Assembly (NCBI RefSeq): GCF_954871325.1
Contig: NC_088778.1
Span: 23,483,120 to 23,547,119 of the forward strand
DNA from: Gordionus sp. m RMFG-2023
Taxonomy: Eukaryota; Nematomorpha; Gordioida; Chordodea; Parachordodidae
Direction of reading: 5' to 3'
Length of the DNA stretch: 64,000 bases
How positions within the stretch are numbered: the stretch's first letter is position 1; each line of letters opens with the position of its first letter. Of the stretch, positions 35,001 to 50,600 are shown one piece after another. The notes beneath the pieces are model-generated. The model was not told the DNA's origin, ran no database searches, and saw only the letters and a program-made list of their open reading frames with translations. The translations under genes and the position numbers were made by a program.

Positions 35001-38000
35001 TAAAAAAATAATTAATATAGTTTAATCTATGTGTATATATGAACAAATGTATCGACTAAATATTTAGTTACACCAAAAATATCTTATATACCAAAATTTA
35101 ACAACTTTTGATACGAATTTTAAGTAATGATTATTAATTAATTAATGTTTTCAAAAATTCAAATATATATTTAATATTTTATCACTCCTTCCTTTTTATT
35201 TACTAAAAAATGTTTTTTGTTAAAAAAATAAGAAAAAAAATAATAATAAACTTTGATTCTCATCCTATTATATAATGATGACTTATCTCCCTGCCGCCAC
35301 AGTTCTGTGTCTCTAAGGAATATTTCGCTATCATCTACCAAATTCATTTCGGCCGATTCGTAACCAAAGGATGTGTTATAATCGGCGTTGTTGGTATTGT
35401 CATTGACAAAAGTTACAAAGTTATTTTGATTTGGATTGAATTGTAGCCTTTGTTGGTGTTGCTGTTTAATCGGAGAATGTTGAGAAGCGGTGGTGAGTAA
35501 TTGTTTAAGTGAATTTAGGATGATGGTGTAAGATTTGAGTCTTTAAAAATAAATAAATCGTTTATAAAACGTTAATATTGATTTTTTTTAATCTTAATAA
35601 AAAATGTTAAAAAAAGGTTATATTGTGATATTATTTATTATTGGTTTTTTATACCAAATAAACATCCAATTAGTTATGAGGAACGACATAAATGATCACA
35701 TAAGAAATACCAGTTTAAAATTTTTATTTTTATTAAAATTTCCATTTATTTTAGCTATTTAATATAAGAGTAAAAAAAAATATGATTAACCTTTCTTCAA
35801 AATCTGGCGGAAAGTTTTGAGAAGTAAGAGGAGACGTGGTATTATGCAACGATGGTGGGAGACCAGAATATATTTCGTAATAAAACTGATAATCTTTCGA
35901 AACGATAGAGTTTAATTTGGTTTGCTCCGTTGAAGGTTTCCTGAAATTATTAGCGTATGCTAAACATAACTCCAATATGCCTTCATTTTTTTAAAAAATG
36001 AGTTGGGAATATAATATTAACGCAAGAACTAGATGTCTCAAGGACAAAAAAAGAAAAGAGGCCGTTGAAAATAAAATAGGGAGGCTATTCCATTGTCATT
36101 AAATACTCATTTGCTCCTATATTATTAGGGAAATCATATTCATTGAATTCATTCAAGTATTCCTAATATTAAGAATTTGCATTCTTCTCTTATTTATATA
36201 AGCTAATTTGTACGATTCATTTTTTTATAGAGATTTTATTGTTTTTTTAACAGAGTTTGCAATGGAAACCATAACCCGAGCAAATCTCAGAACCGGAGAT
36301 TCTTTTTAAAAAATTCAGAACTGAAAACCTTTATTTTAATAAAGGGTTCAAACACTGATTTAAGGTTATTTTTAATAAAAATTTCTATTTTAATCACATA
36401 TATATATTTGTATTTAAAAAACCTTTATAAAAATCTAAATTTAGGTATTGATTACAAACGTCAGACAGATTTAGTTGTTTGGGATCAACTCTACAATACA
36501 GTCTAAGCGATTCTTTCAAGAACCATAACTTTTGCTCCTTATTTGCTCTGCCCAAACCGGCTTCTGTGGAGGCCGCTATTAGGTATTCGTTAGCCTTAAA
36601 TATTTTAAATCAATTAATATATATACGCAATGAGTAGGATTAGCTGGATGCATAAATATTAAATCAAACGCCAAATATCATTAACAATTTATGGTAGGCT
36701 TTAATTTAAATAAATTTTATAGGTATTGATGTTAAACAGCTAACTCAATATTTTAGCCAAAATATGCCTAAGCCTCGAGATTTCGATATCCTAACCTTTA
36801 TGCCATGTATGAAATACAATCTTTAGCCTAGCGCAATATTTTAATTGATAGTTAAAAATCGGCTCAAATTAAGCAGTTTAACAAGACTAGTTTTAATAAT
36901 AAAACGAAATATTATTTCGAAACACTAAGCCGAAATGCAATATTTTGACAATCAATGATTTAATATTTGTTTTTCTTTTCAAAGAGACCTGAAAATATAA
37001 ATCACATAATGCCTTATTCTCCATTTCGCAAATTAATGTACCTTAGATATCGACGCTTGGTCGGGCCCGTAAAAAGATGGGCAACTTTGTTGTAATCTCT
37101 TGACTAAAATGTCGCATTCTTTGTTACTACCGCCATCAAATTCATCTTCGTAAAAATTTTCGTTGTTAGACTCGTTTTTTTTGTTCAAATTGTAAGCGTA
37201 ATTCAGGAAAGACGATATAACCCGGTTAAGGAGTTGGGAACGAGGTCTGATGATTTGTTGATTGGAAAAATCGGTTTGTCGCGAATGGAAGGGCAGATTA
37301 TCGATAGGGACCGGGTAAAGTGAAATGGATTGGTGCGAAATCAGCATCGAACTAAAGGTGGAGGCCAATAACTCACCGCTTTCTTCCTAGATTAGTACAA
37401 ATTCAATAATAAACTATTTCCTTCATCATATATAGAGGGAGGAGCTTTTAATACCTTTTCTTTTTTCTTTCTTGCCTAAGCATACATTTATCTAATTTAA
37501 TATTGAAAAATGATCATCTTTATTTAATCCATGCTGCCAATCAGTTACTAAAGTAGACCTCAAAATCAATAAGGGAGGGAAATTGTAACTAAAGATATTT
37601 GCATCGAACGATCATAAATATAAATGGGAAATAATCAGAATTAGTTTTAAGTATATTATTTGGTACTCATTATATTAGATTTACTCTATTCTTCTCTATT
37701 AGTTATATAGGTTAATAGGGCTTACAAGATCAGACTATATGTAGTGTTGAATAGAAGTTGATATTATAGATAAGGGATTAAAGATATTAGTAGAAGCTTA
37801 AGTAATTTATCTGTAATGAAATAAATAAGATTAAGAAAATACTAAATAAGCTTAACTTATACAAACCCTTCCCTAATCAAACCCTTATTTAATCGGGTAA
37901 GGGCATTTTCTTTCATTTCCCGTAAATATTTGGATAATGAGTTCGTCCTGCTATGCGTAAAAGTAATTGCGGGCTGCCCAAAAAAAGCATATGGACCTCA

Positions 38001-38614
38001 TTATTATTTCCCTTAATTTTTGCTTCTCAATTTGATGGGTTTTTTGAGAGATCGAAGCATTCCTCTGTTATGTATAAAACAAACAATGCTAATCATTAAA
38101 AAATTTTTTTAATATAGAGGCAGAAATTTTACATGGAGGGGCAGACCATTCCCCCTCTCCCAGTAATCTGTCCTGCTGTGAATAGTGCTTTTATAGAATA
38201 AAATATGTATAAAAAAGGGGATGCGAAATAATTTAAATATTCTAAAAAAAGCGTGCTTTTTAAGACGTCGAAATTTAACGCGGGGTTATGCTTAAAATAT
38301 TTCCTATCTCCATAAAAACTTGCGCGCTCAAAATTACAATAATTTTAGTGAAGCCAGTTATATCCGTAGATGATAAAAAGTTTTTCAATATTTTTTTAAA
38401 AAACGAATTATTGAATTTTTTTTATTAAAAAAAAGAAATTGCTAATAAAAAATAATAATTACCGTTGGAAGGTTTGAAAGAACCTTGGTCAGCATATTAT
38501 CATGCGAAAAATCGCTCAATAATTTCCATAAAATGGCTAACTCCTTGGCCCTTCTGATAAGGTATAACAATGTATCGCAAAAGGTTTGTTTGACCAAAGA
38601 GTATCTGCGGGAAT
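29091..38614 (-). CDS. NUP155: NUP155 exons 16-27: C-terminal alpha-solenoid
   Basis: Exon 16 LIRRAKELAILWKLL (human VRKSYQALALWKLL); exon 17 CPSFYGPDQASISK; exon 18 ANEYLIAAS, then LSDVCNQY; exon 19 GILELCLAYA (GVVELSLTAA); exon 21 AQKRYLKAAYVLNTLAERV; exon 22 DLNTRIEYLSNALVLSR and DKIDVAQIQV (EISLQQRLEYIARAILSA, EKMEVARIQL); exon 24 LYQDFGEKFKLWDCQLIIMQ ([20 protein letters not shown]); exon 26 FLIRYLENKSFEWRTPSTA. The last exon ends VQAQLSRE. A polyadenylation signal (AATAAA on the minus strand) is at 28974-28979. The expected segment between exons 26 and 27 was not found. Confidence 0.92.
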
Positions 38615-41600
38615 CTTGTAGAAGAGGGGGGAGGGAGAGTTAAGAATTATTATTATTTTTAAAACTTTTAAAATTCCTTGATAACTCGTAACATGCGCCA
38701 ATGAATAAAAAGAAGGGCTTTGCAAATTTATTAGTTTTTTCGGTCGGTATCTGGCCAGATATTTTAAAATCATATTTATCTATCCCGATTCGGTCTTTAC
38801 TTTAATTATTAAAAAAGAGGGAAAGAAACTAAGCAAAAATATAAGGCCTTTTACAAAAACTAGCAAAATTAACCAGATTTGGGGAAATAGTTAATTTTGC
38901 AGATAGAAATAAAAAACTGGGGATTTTTTTTTGAGAAATATAAATTTTGATATAAATTTACAAGATTAATAAAAAAAACGAATATGATTTAAATCAGAAG
39001 ATAATAACTTATCCTGACAATTATAGGGTAAAAATTTTTTTAAAAAAATATATTACTTGCCAATATAGTTTAATAGATAGTTTGTGATAAAATATATATA
39101 ATGCGTTAATCCTACAATATATTTATTACATATGAAAGTTGCAATAAATAGCGAAATCCGATTAATTTATTACTTTATACAAACAAAAGAATTGCTATAT
39201 GATAAAAACTGATTTTTTAATTATGCAAAAATGTGCAGATTATATTATATTATAGAATCAGTGTAGAGTAAAGTTGATAAGTGAAAGAGTGTTTCATGTC
39301 ATTCCATTTCAAATGATAAAGAAGTATGAGATTTACAGCCTAGCCCTTTCGATCTCGGTAAAAATTTGTAAAATAATTTCTAGTTAGAATAAAAACGAAA
39401 TTTTAGCTTGTTAGTAATATATTATCTGTGATAATAAGGGACTTTTACTCTTTTCCGATATTAAGTAATGAATTATTAATTAAAAACATAACCAATTTTG
39501 AACATTTAATGTTATATTTGTAAATGTTAAACATAATAAAGGGGGAGGGGGGGGGGGGGGTGAAAAATTTGTTAATGTATAGTCATATTATGCAAAGTAG
39601 AAAGTTTCAAAATAATCAATTATTCAAAAAAATATTTTTTTAAGATCAAATAATAAAATAAAAGATTTTATTTCAAAAATTTTATCTTTAAAAAAATGAA
39701 AAAATATTTTGCTCAAAAAAATTTTAGGATTTCATCACAAAAGATTTTATTATATTATAAAATTCCCAAAATATTTTCTCAAAGTCATGAAATTTTTTTT
39801 ATAAAAAACATTTTTTTATTTTGCTCATCTTCTATAAGCATGCTCAAAATTTTAATTTTTTTGATCTTCTTTGGGCGATAAAATTGAAGATTTTTTTTAA
39901 ACCCTAAATTTTTTTTCTAACATTTTTCTGAATTATTATGAATTCTGTATAGGATGGCGGTATATTTTGAAAATATTTTATTGTAATATAATTGATTAAA
40001 AGTAATATTATGTGTATTTTAAGAAAATCTTTATAAAATTTCGAATTTTATCAATATACTTGATATTACTCATAAACCAATTATATTGCTCAAAAATGGG
40101 TTTTAAACAATAAAAGTCTTTAAAGGGTTATATATCATTGGCTATATTTTTTGATAAAATTAAGCAGCCGCGCTAATAAACAGTAGGGTAATTATTGCTT
40201 ATTCTTTTTTTTAAAACAATTTTCAATTTTTTTCTCAAAAATATCGATTATTGACTTATAATATTAGAATTAATGTTTGAACTGATTTAGTTTACAATTA
40301 AGGCAAATTTAATTAGGAAAAGGTTTAAAAAAAGGGCTATCTTTGTATATAATTCAAATTATCATAGGTAATATAATCGCTCGTTTATAATCTAACTCAC
40401 ATTTTTATGAAGCGCCCGCAAATTTTTTTGAAATTAAAGAGGTGGGTTGAGAGTTTGATTTGACATAGAATGCAATGCACTCCTTTTAGTTTACGTTATA
40501 TTTTTTATTCAACAACGGTCATCCCACTAATTTTGTTTAAACAAATGATGCCAGATAAAAAAAGAAGAGATTTTTTTAAAGCGAAACATTATATCTTTTA
40601 TCACAAAACTAAAAACCAATATGTATTCTTAAGGGTATATAAAATTAAAATTTACCAGGTCCGCATTAATAATATCTTATGGTAAAATACTATTTATTTA
40701 TATATTATAAAATGTTATCATAAAAATTTGAATTGATTTGTGAGAAAAAAAACTAACGTTAGCATTTTCTTACATTTAAATTCGAACAGAAATCGACTAT
40801 TCTCAAATTTTGTTATTTTCGATCAATTTGTAATGAGCCAAGTAAAAAAAAGTTAAACCTTTTTCAGGTGTATAGTAAGTATTGGTAGAGAGGGAAAATG
40901 CTGACACATTTTTGCGTTTATTTGAATCTTTTTGAAAATTGGAGGAGTTAAATGGAGAAGATTGGTATGCCGCAACGGGGCTTATATCCATTTGTCTTGT
41001 TTTAAAGTGATTAAAAAAATTTATATATATATTTTCTTAAATCATATATTACTTCTAAAAAAATTTTTAAAATTCCATTATAAAATTATTCGTACTACCG
41101 ACTCCTTGCTCAACCAAATTAGTTTAAAATTTTTCCATTGCTTTAATTCGTTTGTTTAAGTGTGCCAAATAAATTTGGTATTTATTTAAATAGTTTAAAT
41201 TTTTTTTAACGTCCTATTTAGCTAGTATATATTTATTTAACTAAATTAATAAATATATATATTATATCAAATCAATGGATAAAAATATAATTAGAAATAA
41301 TGATATTTGAAAGATTTTATCCGCATTTTTGAAAGAAGATAGAGAAATTGTCTCGATTCGTATTCATGATTTTATCGGCCTAGATGCTTTAAAAATGTAT
41401 AAATTAGGGGAGAAAAATGTCCGAATGTAAATCAAACGATGAGTAAATAAGTAGTTTCTTAGTTTTATGAATTTTTTTAAGCCTTCTTATTACGACTTTT
41501 AGGAGGGAAATTCTCTGGAAGATCGAGGATAATGTGGTCAGATGAATTGTGTACAATCCTCATGGGAGTTAGGCAAATATCTTATTTAGGATTTCCCCTG

Positions 41601-44600
41601 TGTCTCCTCTTTCTTAACAGACAAATATTCTAATCCTTTAATAGCAAACAAAACAAAGAAAATAAAAAAATATTTATCAAGCTATATATTCACTCCAATC
41701 TTATTAAAAGACATTTTTCTCCTTTAAGAAATTTTTCAAACTTTTATGCTCAAAAAACGGCATCACATCAAATTGGCATTATGATAAATGGACACGGCGA
41801 CAATTCTGCCGATCAAATTAAGCGGTAAATCATCATTATTAATATAAAAACAAATTGACATTTATATGTCATCAAATTAAAGAGTGTTTTGAAGAGTGAA
41901 TGTAGGTGCTATTAATTGAATCCTGGGAAAAAAGACACCGGATAAAAATACCCCAATTATATTTTTTAAATGCTAAGAAATAGGGGAAAATTTTAAAAAA
42001 TATTATTGATTTTTTCCACAAATAAGTTTCGTTCTTTACTTAAAAACTAAATTTTTAAAAAATTTACAACCACACACATATATGGAGTATTGGAAAAATA
42101 TGTAGATGATTTGCTATGCGGTTCATGGCAAGACCTGGTGTGGGTTAGGGTCAATCTAAGTATAAAAGTAAATTACGAGAAGCACTTCATTTTATTAGAA
42201 ACTAAACCCATTACATTTGATAATCTAATAAATACCTAATGGCTGCGGTATAATTTTTAAATAAATAGCCAAACTGTTTTATCACAGCACCAAGTTTTCC
42301 GTAAAATTGACGTGTAACCCCAAAACAAGATATTTACTTATGAACCAAGGGAATTTCTCTTTATAAGGCAAAAAATGCAAATCGTTATGTTCAAATATAC
42401 TATGACTTCTTTTTGGAAAAAAAATAGTTGGCAATTATATTTTAGCTTTTTATAATAAGATTTTTATCTTATTTATGTTTGGTTTTTATGTTTTTAAAAG
42501 AAAATTCTTTTTATTATAGTTTTTATAATGTGGTTACACGATAATTTACTTAATAAATCAAATGTAAACAACAAAAAAAAATGTTGTATAATTTTAAGTA
42601 AAAAAAAATTAGAATCTATCGATACGCAGGTAAAAACAACATTATAGATAGATAAAAAAAAATAGAGGATGCAATGAAGACTTAAATTTAAAAAGACAGC
42701 AAAATAATTGCTTAAAGAAGAGGAAAAAACAATCTCTTCGTCTAGAATAATTTTCAAAAGAATTATACGTGAACCCAAATGCATGTGTAATTGAATAATT
42801 TAATGAGAATAAAAGAATCACCCGGAGTTGCAATTTTGAGACCACTTCGAGCTCCGAATTCGGTATCAACCCCAAAATGACCGTTTACAGAGAAGTATAA
42901 ATGAGTTACCCTGATGCAAGAGAAGGAAATAACCCCTAACCCCCTAAACAAAATCATAGAATATTGTTCTATTCATGAAACGAAAGGAAAGCGAAACTTA
43001 AATAGTTTGAGAATATTAAATAAACATATAAATAAGGGACAAAATAATGATACAATGTTGCCTCGTCAAATTTTTATCCCCTTTATCGTTTTAATTACTA
43101 AAAAAATATTTTTAAAAAAATTCAAACCACATTTTTATCATTACATGAAAAAAAAATCCGAAATTTAGTTAACAGAAATTGGTTACAATAGTAAGGTTTC
43201 TTTGACATAGGCATTTAATAAAATTAATTAAAATTCGAGTAAAAAATTTGTAGCAAGTTTGGCTGAGCTAAAAGGGGGTAGAAAAGAAAAAACGTTTTAT
43301 TGTTTTTAAAAGTACTTAAAATCGTATTTATTTTAATTCATAAATATGATTTAGGGAATATAATCTTTAAAAACCAACATTCATACTTATTAAATGAGGC
43401 ATCTTGGTGAATGGAGAAAGATTTTCCAAAATTGGTATCATTTTTTTCATCTATCCCAACTTGACTGCCGGCTTCGTTCAATAAATCCGTGAGAAACTGT
43501 GCTTTATAGGTTTCGCAAAATTTGAGTAACCCATCCAATCTTTCGGCCAGCACGGTAAAATCGGCGGTCGTGAACAAGGGGAAAATTATTTTGAAACTCG
43601 TGTTAGGATTTGAATTTAGATTCGGATTCAAATCGTTAGAACTTTCGTAGTTGGTGAATGGGACTAATAATTTAGATGTCTTGGCTTGTTCTTGAGTGAG
43701 CCCAATTAAGGCAATAGTATCTATCAAGCTTATACAAATGGGTGAATTCCATACTGGTCTATAATATTATTTTTTTTTTTAATAAAGAGAAATTATTAGA
43801 GATATTGTATATATCTAAAATAATAAAAGTATGTTTTAAATTTATTATTTATAATTTGGATTTAAAAATATATCGAACAAATTTGCAACAAAAAAATATT
43901 TGTGATAATATTTTTTTTTATAAAAAAGATAAATTTTATCATCCCATTAAAATTATAAAAAATTGTATAAAACTAAATAAAAAATTTAAAAATCTAAATA
44001 TATTAGGGCATGAGATCCAAACGAGCCATCTATGTGTATAAAACCACTAGAATAAACAGTAGGTTGTTCTCGTGATGGAGTTTAGTTTTGGATAATTTTT
44101 TTAAAATATATTGAGACATCCTCTATTTAATAGCCGTAAAAAAAATTAATTGAGAATCAAAATGCTATTTTTAGGTTCCCCTGATCAAATCATATTCAAT
44201 TTTGTGGTCATGCTCTTTCTAGCTCAAGTAGTCTCATGGCAAAATTAAAATAATTTTTAAAAAAGTGTCACTCATGATTGACTCAAAAAATTGTCCACCC
44301 AAGCTGGATCTCCATCCTGCAAAAGATATAAATCTGAGATCAGATCTGTAGAGATCAAAATTTTAGACCCAGCCAGGTTCGGATTTTAATTTTTTTAAAT
44401 CATTTTACGCTACTGCCAAAAATTTTTAAAATTTCGCTATTTTGAATAATTTGCAAACTGCTTCAAAAGGGAAATTGAAAATATGAATAGTAATTGAATA
44501 TTAAACGCTCTATTATATGATTTTCCAAATGAGTACCTTATGGGTAATTAGTGCCTTAGGGGTAGATTATAAATTACTTAATTTAAGAAGAAAAAAAATT

Positions 44601-47600
44601 AAATTGGCCTGGATTTAAAATTTTTAAGCTCAGCCATTTTGGGCTCGTTCAATTGAATGTACAATATGTGTAATAGTGCTAATACAACAAAAATTAACTT
44701 AATTTTTAATACTTTATTTTAACGATTATGTTTTGTATCAGTAAAGAAAATTATGTCAAAGCCTGATCCATTAAAAAATGAGCAACTCCCGAGCCCATGA
44801 AAATAGTGAATTTTTAAAAATCGTCTTTTGACTCCGTCAATGCAAGTCACTTGTCCTTAAGGTTCCCTTCCAATCTTTAAAATAAAGTGCTTCAAAAAAT
44901 ATTTTTGAGTACGTCTTTATGTAAATGATGATAAGAACCGTTTTATAATCTTTTACATATAAAACTTTAAATAGTTTTTTAATTAAGTTAGCGTGACGCG
45001 ATTTTATTATATGGTTCTCAGGATAGATCAGCATTAGTTACTGGTTGCAGATCGCAATTTTGGTTTTATAGTTTAAAAATATGTTTTTTTTTTCTTTTCC
45101 TATTTTAAGTGTTTTTTTACATCCCTTAGTAGAACCCTATAATCAAGTGAAGAATAACAAAAAAAAATTTAAATTACAATTAAACCTCACAATTCTCCAA
45201 AAGTACCTAAATACAGCTTCTTGAATGGGAGTTATGGGCAAAGGATATTGCATTAATGGTTCGACAACGTTTCGAAAATTGACACCATGACGTGATGAGG
45301 GGAAAAAATTTGTATTACTATTATTAAGATTTTCGGCATATCTAAACTTCTTGTTAGGACTTTCGTATTCGGACAAAGGTTTCGGGTCTAGATATTTTAG
45401 TTTTTGTTATTGTAAAATTTTTGTTTAGGCATGGGTTTATGATGGTTTTTGTTATTTTGGATAAATTAAAAACTAATCTTAATATTGTTAAATTTAAGTT
45501 AGCAATTACTCTATTCATTGGCGATTTTTTAGGAGAAAATTTTATTCAAAATAATATATTTAAAAACCGTTAAAATATAAGTAAAATAGGCATTTCTTAT
45601 ATGGTGATACCCCGTCCTAGCTTCTGAAATGAGGTATAAATTTTCTCGCCGAATTTGTGAATTAATGTCATTTAACGCAAATTAATTACTGATTTTAGTA
45701 AGAATCTTGGAAGATAATTTAGAGATAATTTCATTGAACTAAGATGGGGTATAACAATTTAACACATTCATTATTAACTTACATAAGTCTTTATTTCTAT
45801 AATCGCTATAATTTTCTCCTACGTAAGTACGACCATTTTGAAAAGTTTTGGGAACACCTCCCAAGTAAGATACATCACTGATATTTTTCTTATCCACGAA
45901 TTTGGGAGTAGTGTGAGGAGTAGAAGAAAAAAAATCTTTAATTTTGTTCTCCTTTTTCGCAGATGCGTTAGGATGTGTGGCGTTTTGGAGGATATTGTAA
46001 GTGTTTAAAAACTGAAGAGTCCATTCTAAAATCTAAATAAATGAGTCATACAAAATGGGTTTTAAAAAAGGTATAATTAACCAATCCAATGGCGTCAAAA
46101 TTTAGTGATATGAAGCCCGTCCTATAATATTTTATATTTAAGGACATTTCTTTAAAATTAAGAGCACGCCATGGGTTGATCACCATATAATGATATTTAT
46201 TTAAAAATATTAATGATGAAGAAAGGAAACTTGTTGTTCTCCGGGACCCGTTGTGCACAATAGATGCAAGCAATTAACTAGAGCTAGGCTATAATCATAA
46301 TTTCCGTGCATCGTGAGGGATAGATTTTGAACGTACGATAAAATTTGCTGACAATTCACGGTTCCGTTATTTATTGTAAGTAGGGCTTTCAGAAAATCAG
46401 TTGGGTCAGCGATTTCGAAAGAAAATACTTTCTATATTGAAAAGGTTGTGGAATAAGGTTTTTTTTTTATAAAAAAAAATTAATTTATTTTCAGTTTTTA
46501 TTTTTTATAGAAACGCTAGAAACTTTAAAAGTATTTTCACTTACAAAATGAATAATCCTCTAAATTAAATTGTTCAAGAAAAATAAAAACTGATTAATAT
46601 ATAGACGCCCCTTTTCGGAAAAATATTTATACACTTTCCAAATCATTTTTTTTTCAGTTTTGAGAATGAAACTGACCGCGTCCAGGCCGATTTTTTTAAA
46701 AAAATATAAAAGAAGAGTTTAGTAATGTCTTCAAATTATATTTGAAGGTGGTATTATTTCTAAAAAATCGTTTTTATATATTAAATAAAATGTCCGGAAA
46801 TTGAAAAAACCAAAAAAAAATTTTTTTTATCTAAAAGTATAATCTTTGTATATGTAATTTTGATATTAAATTTGTTATCTACAATTAAGTAGCTTAATTG
46901 AATGAAGGCAGATAATGGTAAAAAAACGTAATTTTTGCCAGTTTGAGCAATAATATCCAAAAATATAAATGTTACGAGGCTAAAATTTTGGCCATTTCTT
47001 AATTACATTAACCTTTCTTTGCTTACCATATTTCAAAAAATCGAGGTCGATCAAAAATCTCATTTTTTTGCACATTTGACATGGGATGACCCGGTTATAG
47101 GCACAACTTTAAAATATATTCTAATTTTAAATAAATTTTCACCCCTAATCTTGGTTTAAGGATTTTTCACTGCGAAATATAAGCCAATGCAAAAAATGCA
47201 ATATTTAATTCAAAATAATTAGCATTTTATTTAAAACCTGAGAAGTAATACAAACAAAACGCTTAGGATCTCTATAAATTTCCTGGTATGCCCTGGGAGG
47301 GTTAGTCTTGCACGAGTATTGAAAACTTTCGTCATTAAACGGAGAATTTTCGTTGAACAACCGTATTTTGAGCTTCCTTTGAAACGCGCTCGTGAAGTTT
47401 TGGCAAGCTTGATTGATTACGTTAGCGGAATCTTGAATTGTTTGGTGTTGACGAGTAGGTTTAGGCGATCGCCGAATAAAAGGACGATTGAGGGAAAAAG
47501 CTTTGAATTCGTAGTAAGGAAGTTTGACTTTTTGCAGACACCACATCTTCCCGTCAATCGAGATGTTTGACTTAAAATTTTTAGGCGCAGGAAGAAAAAT

Positions 47601-50600
47601 TATGTTTAAGAAACTCTCTTTTTTTCTTTTGTTCACTGAGTTTATTATTAAAAAAACGAATTTATGATAAAGATCATATATAAACCAATTATTATTATAA
47701 AAATAGGGCGCTTATATATAAATTTTAAAAATATTTACTTTAAAAAAAAGAGGTTAAGAATAATCATTCTGGTGACGGCCATGAATATTTAAATAATTTT
47801 AAAATGTCATGTAAAATTTCCAATTTTGTTTGACCAAAAGGGCCCTTGAGATTGCTTAGGACCTTTTTGGCTAATTAATTTGATTAGGGTTTTAACCTCC
47901 CCATATAATTAGTTTGTTGATATCACAATGGGTAAGTAGATATTGTTGTAGGCTAGATGTGCATATTTTTGGGATTTCCTTTTCACTAATACCTAATGGA
48001 TCGTAATTATTATTAGACGGGGCAAAAATGTCAATAATGTGTTTCCCTATATCCCAGGGGATTAATGTATGCCTATTAGGTCACGCGGTATTAATAATGG
48101 AAGTATCTCGCGATTCGAGATAGGAACAGCTGCTTTAAACATTTTGGATGATTTTATCTATTTTCTCGTGCCTTACAATGGAGTGAGTGTCATACTTTAG
48201 AATCAAGGAATTTATTATCTCGATAAATACATCCTACACCATCAAGACCACATGCGGAGTCAATTTGGATTAAATTGATTGCTCTGGAAACTTCTACACT
48301 TGTAAATTTAATGAAGTCTTTTAAATTAGGTACTAACTTGGAGGATGTTTGGCTAATATCCCTTTGTAAGCTTCACCTGAGTCTGGTACAACAATATCGT
48401 TATTGGGAAAACATCGTAAATCTCCTTTCATGTTAGTTTTTTTTTATATGAAGGAAGCTAAAGTATGATCACTGAATTCTGTTTTATTTTCACCAGTATA
48501 TTCAATGTGATACATGTGTATTTTATTATTAAAAAATTTAAAATGTTATCTATGATAGATTTAGATGTGAGACTTTCTTTGCTTTCTGGGACCGTAAGGA
48601 TGTGAAAAGTAAAATGGAATAGCCTTTTCCATAATAAAAAATGATTGCAAGCTTGTAAAATTGATTTGATAAGATTTACCAATCGAAGGATACCGCTAAT
48701 CTGGCTCCCCTAGGTATTTTAGGGGAATCTTTATCTATGAATAATGTGTTAGCCTATGAATGATATAGATCATTAAAAAATTTAAATTTTGAATTATTTG
48801 TTATTGCAGAATCATATTGAATATTAAATTATCAGGAAAGTTGGAAATTATAAAAGTCATTAGATGGTGATGCTACTGTAATTTGGATACTGGACATCTA
48901 GACAATGTTGGACCATGGAGACTAAATTTATTCTCTTTATTTATACAGTAAAGTTTAAAGCAATATGATCCTATATTATTTTTCATGGTAAATGCCCTAA
49001 TTTTTGAATTAATATCATTTGATAAAATAACCTTGTGTTAATACTCCTAAAGATTGTTGATTAAAAAAACTTATAAAAACTCTAATTTAGACCTGTTATG
49101 TGGGATAGCTACAGGCTTCAAGTAGTATACTACCTTCCAAATTGAAAATATCCACTAACATTGAACAGGAAAATCAAAATACTAATTTAACATATTTATC
49201 TAATGATTTTTAATAATTTTATAATTTTCCTGATAATATTAATACTCAATATGATTATGCAATAGCAAAAAATTAAAAAATTTTTTTTAATGATCTATAT
49301 CATTCATGTTGGATAAAGATTGCCCCCCCCCCAACATTATCAAAAATACCCTGGGGATGCAGATAAGCAATAGTACTTCATGGTATACATTAACAAATCA
49401 ATTTCATAAGATCGCATTTGTTTGTTTCTTTCTTTCTTTTCTTCCTATTTATATTCACTATCGGTAAAAATAGAGATGGAAAATAGCAAAGTATATATTT
49501 AACAAAAGAGACAGCTAATCTAAGTATTAAGCATGTGGACTTTGAGATTTTGAAATGTAGGTTAGAATTATTGTAAAAAGAATATTTCTTTAAAAGTTAA
49601 AGCATTGAGCTAGGTAAACTAAATTTTGAAATGCGCCTTTTAGCCATTGTAAAGCTTTACATTTGGCAAAAGATGTATTTGGACGATATTTTTTAAAAAC
49701 CGATCTGATAATTGTTATTATTTTATGATTGTATATAATCATATAATTTTTTTTTGTAAATAATTTCATAATAATAATATTTGATATAACGTTTAAAAAA
49801 ATAATTAAAAAATTTATACTGTTTTTTGTTAAATATCTGTAACAAGAACAAAATCTTAAAATATCTGAGCCATAATCAGATAGTGTTGATAAACGGATCG
49901 ATATAACCAATTTTTAAAAATGTTTAGCTCAAGATTTTTACCATTGGACTTCTATTGACGAAATTTCGAGTCTTAGGTAATAATATTTTGGCGAAAGCCA
50001 TGATTTAGTCCTTTTTAAAAATCGGCTAAATTTAGTTGTTTAACAATACTACATTCACTCATAAACATTGTAAATATTTAAAATGAGTTTATTAACTTTT
50101 GAATAAAAAAAATTATACATTTAATCATTCGTGAAAGTTAGAAAATCATAATATTTTTATGACATTGAAAAGATAGATTGTAAATAAGAATCAATATATC
50201 GGATATATTTAGTAATAGATAGGTGAAAAAATTGGATCGGTACAACCCTAGCCATTATGAACACCTTTTTACATTTGTCAAACTAAGGGTTTCGTTACAT
50301 AGAAGTAGCTCACCTACCTAACAGATTTCGGATAATTAGGTCATACCAAAAAAATTATAAGGTACGCAAAATGTATATGTATAAGTTTACAATTGAGCAG
50401 CAGCGTTTAGCATTATTTCTCTATAACTATTAGTTCTTTGAATCGAAGCAGTTTTTTCTAATCATTGAAGAAACATAATATTTAAAAAAAACGTTTATTA
50501 ATTTGTACGTTATCATTTAAAATACGTTATAAGAAATAAAACAAAGAAAGATAACGTTTTAAACTGTAAGCACGGTAAGGCAGATTTTTTGGCCATAATT

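Noticed and set aside
42494-42875. Overlapping minus-strand frames near 42.5-42.9 kb
   Set aside because: Only 42822-42910 fits as NUP155 exon 14; the rest is intron read-through rich in Phe and Leu.
44020-44090. Minus-strand text TVYSSGFIHIDGSFGSHA in NUP155 intron 12, resembling the VYSGKHNGI segment of other NUP155 proteins
   Set aside because: No donor of the needed phase, and exon 12 joins exon 13 directly in frame.
44330-44650. Pair of CAGCCAGGTTCGGATT and GGCCTGGATTTAAAA-like blocks, possible miniature element
   Set aside because: Ends and target duplication cannot be defined.
47319-47570. Plus-strand 83-codon frame
   Set aside because: Antisense shadow of NUP155 exon 9, which fits by phase and homology.
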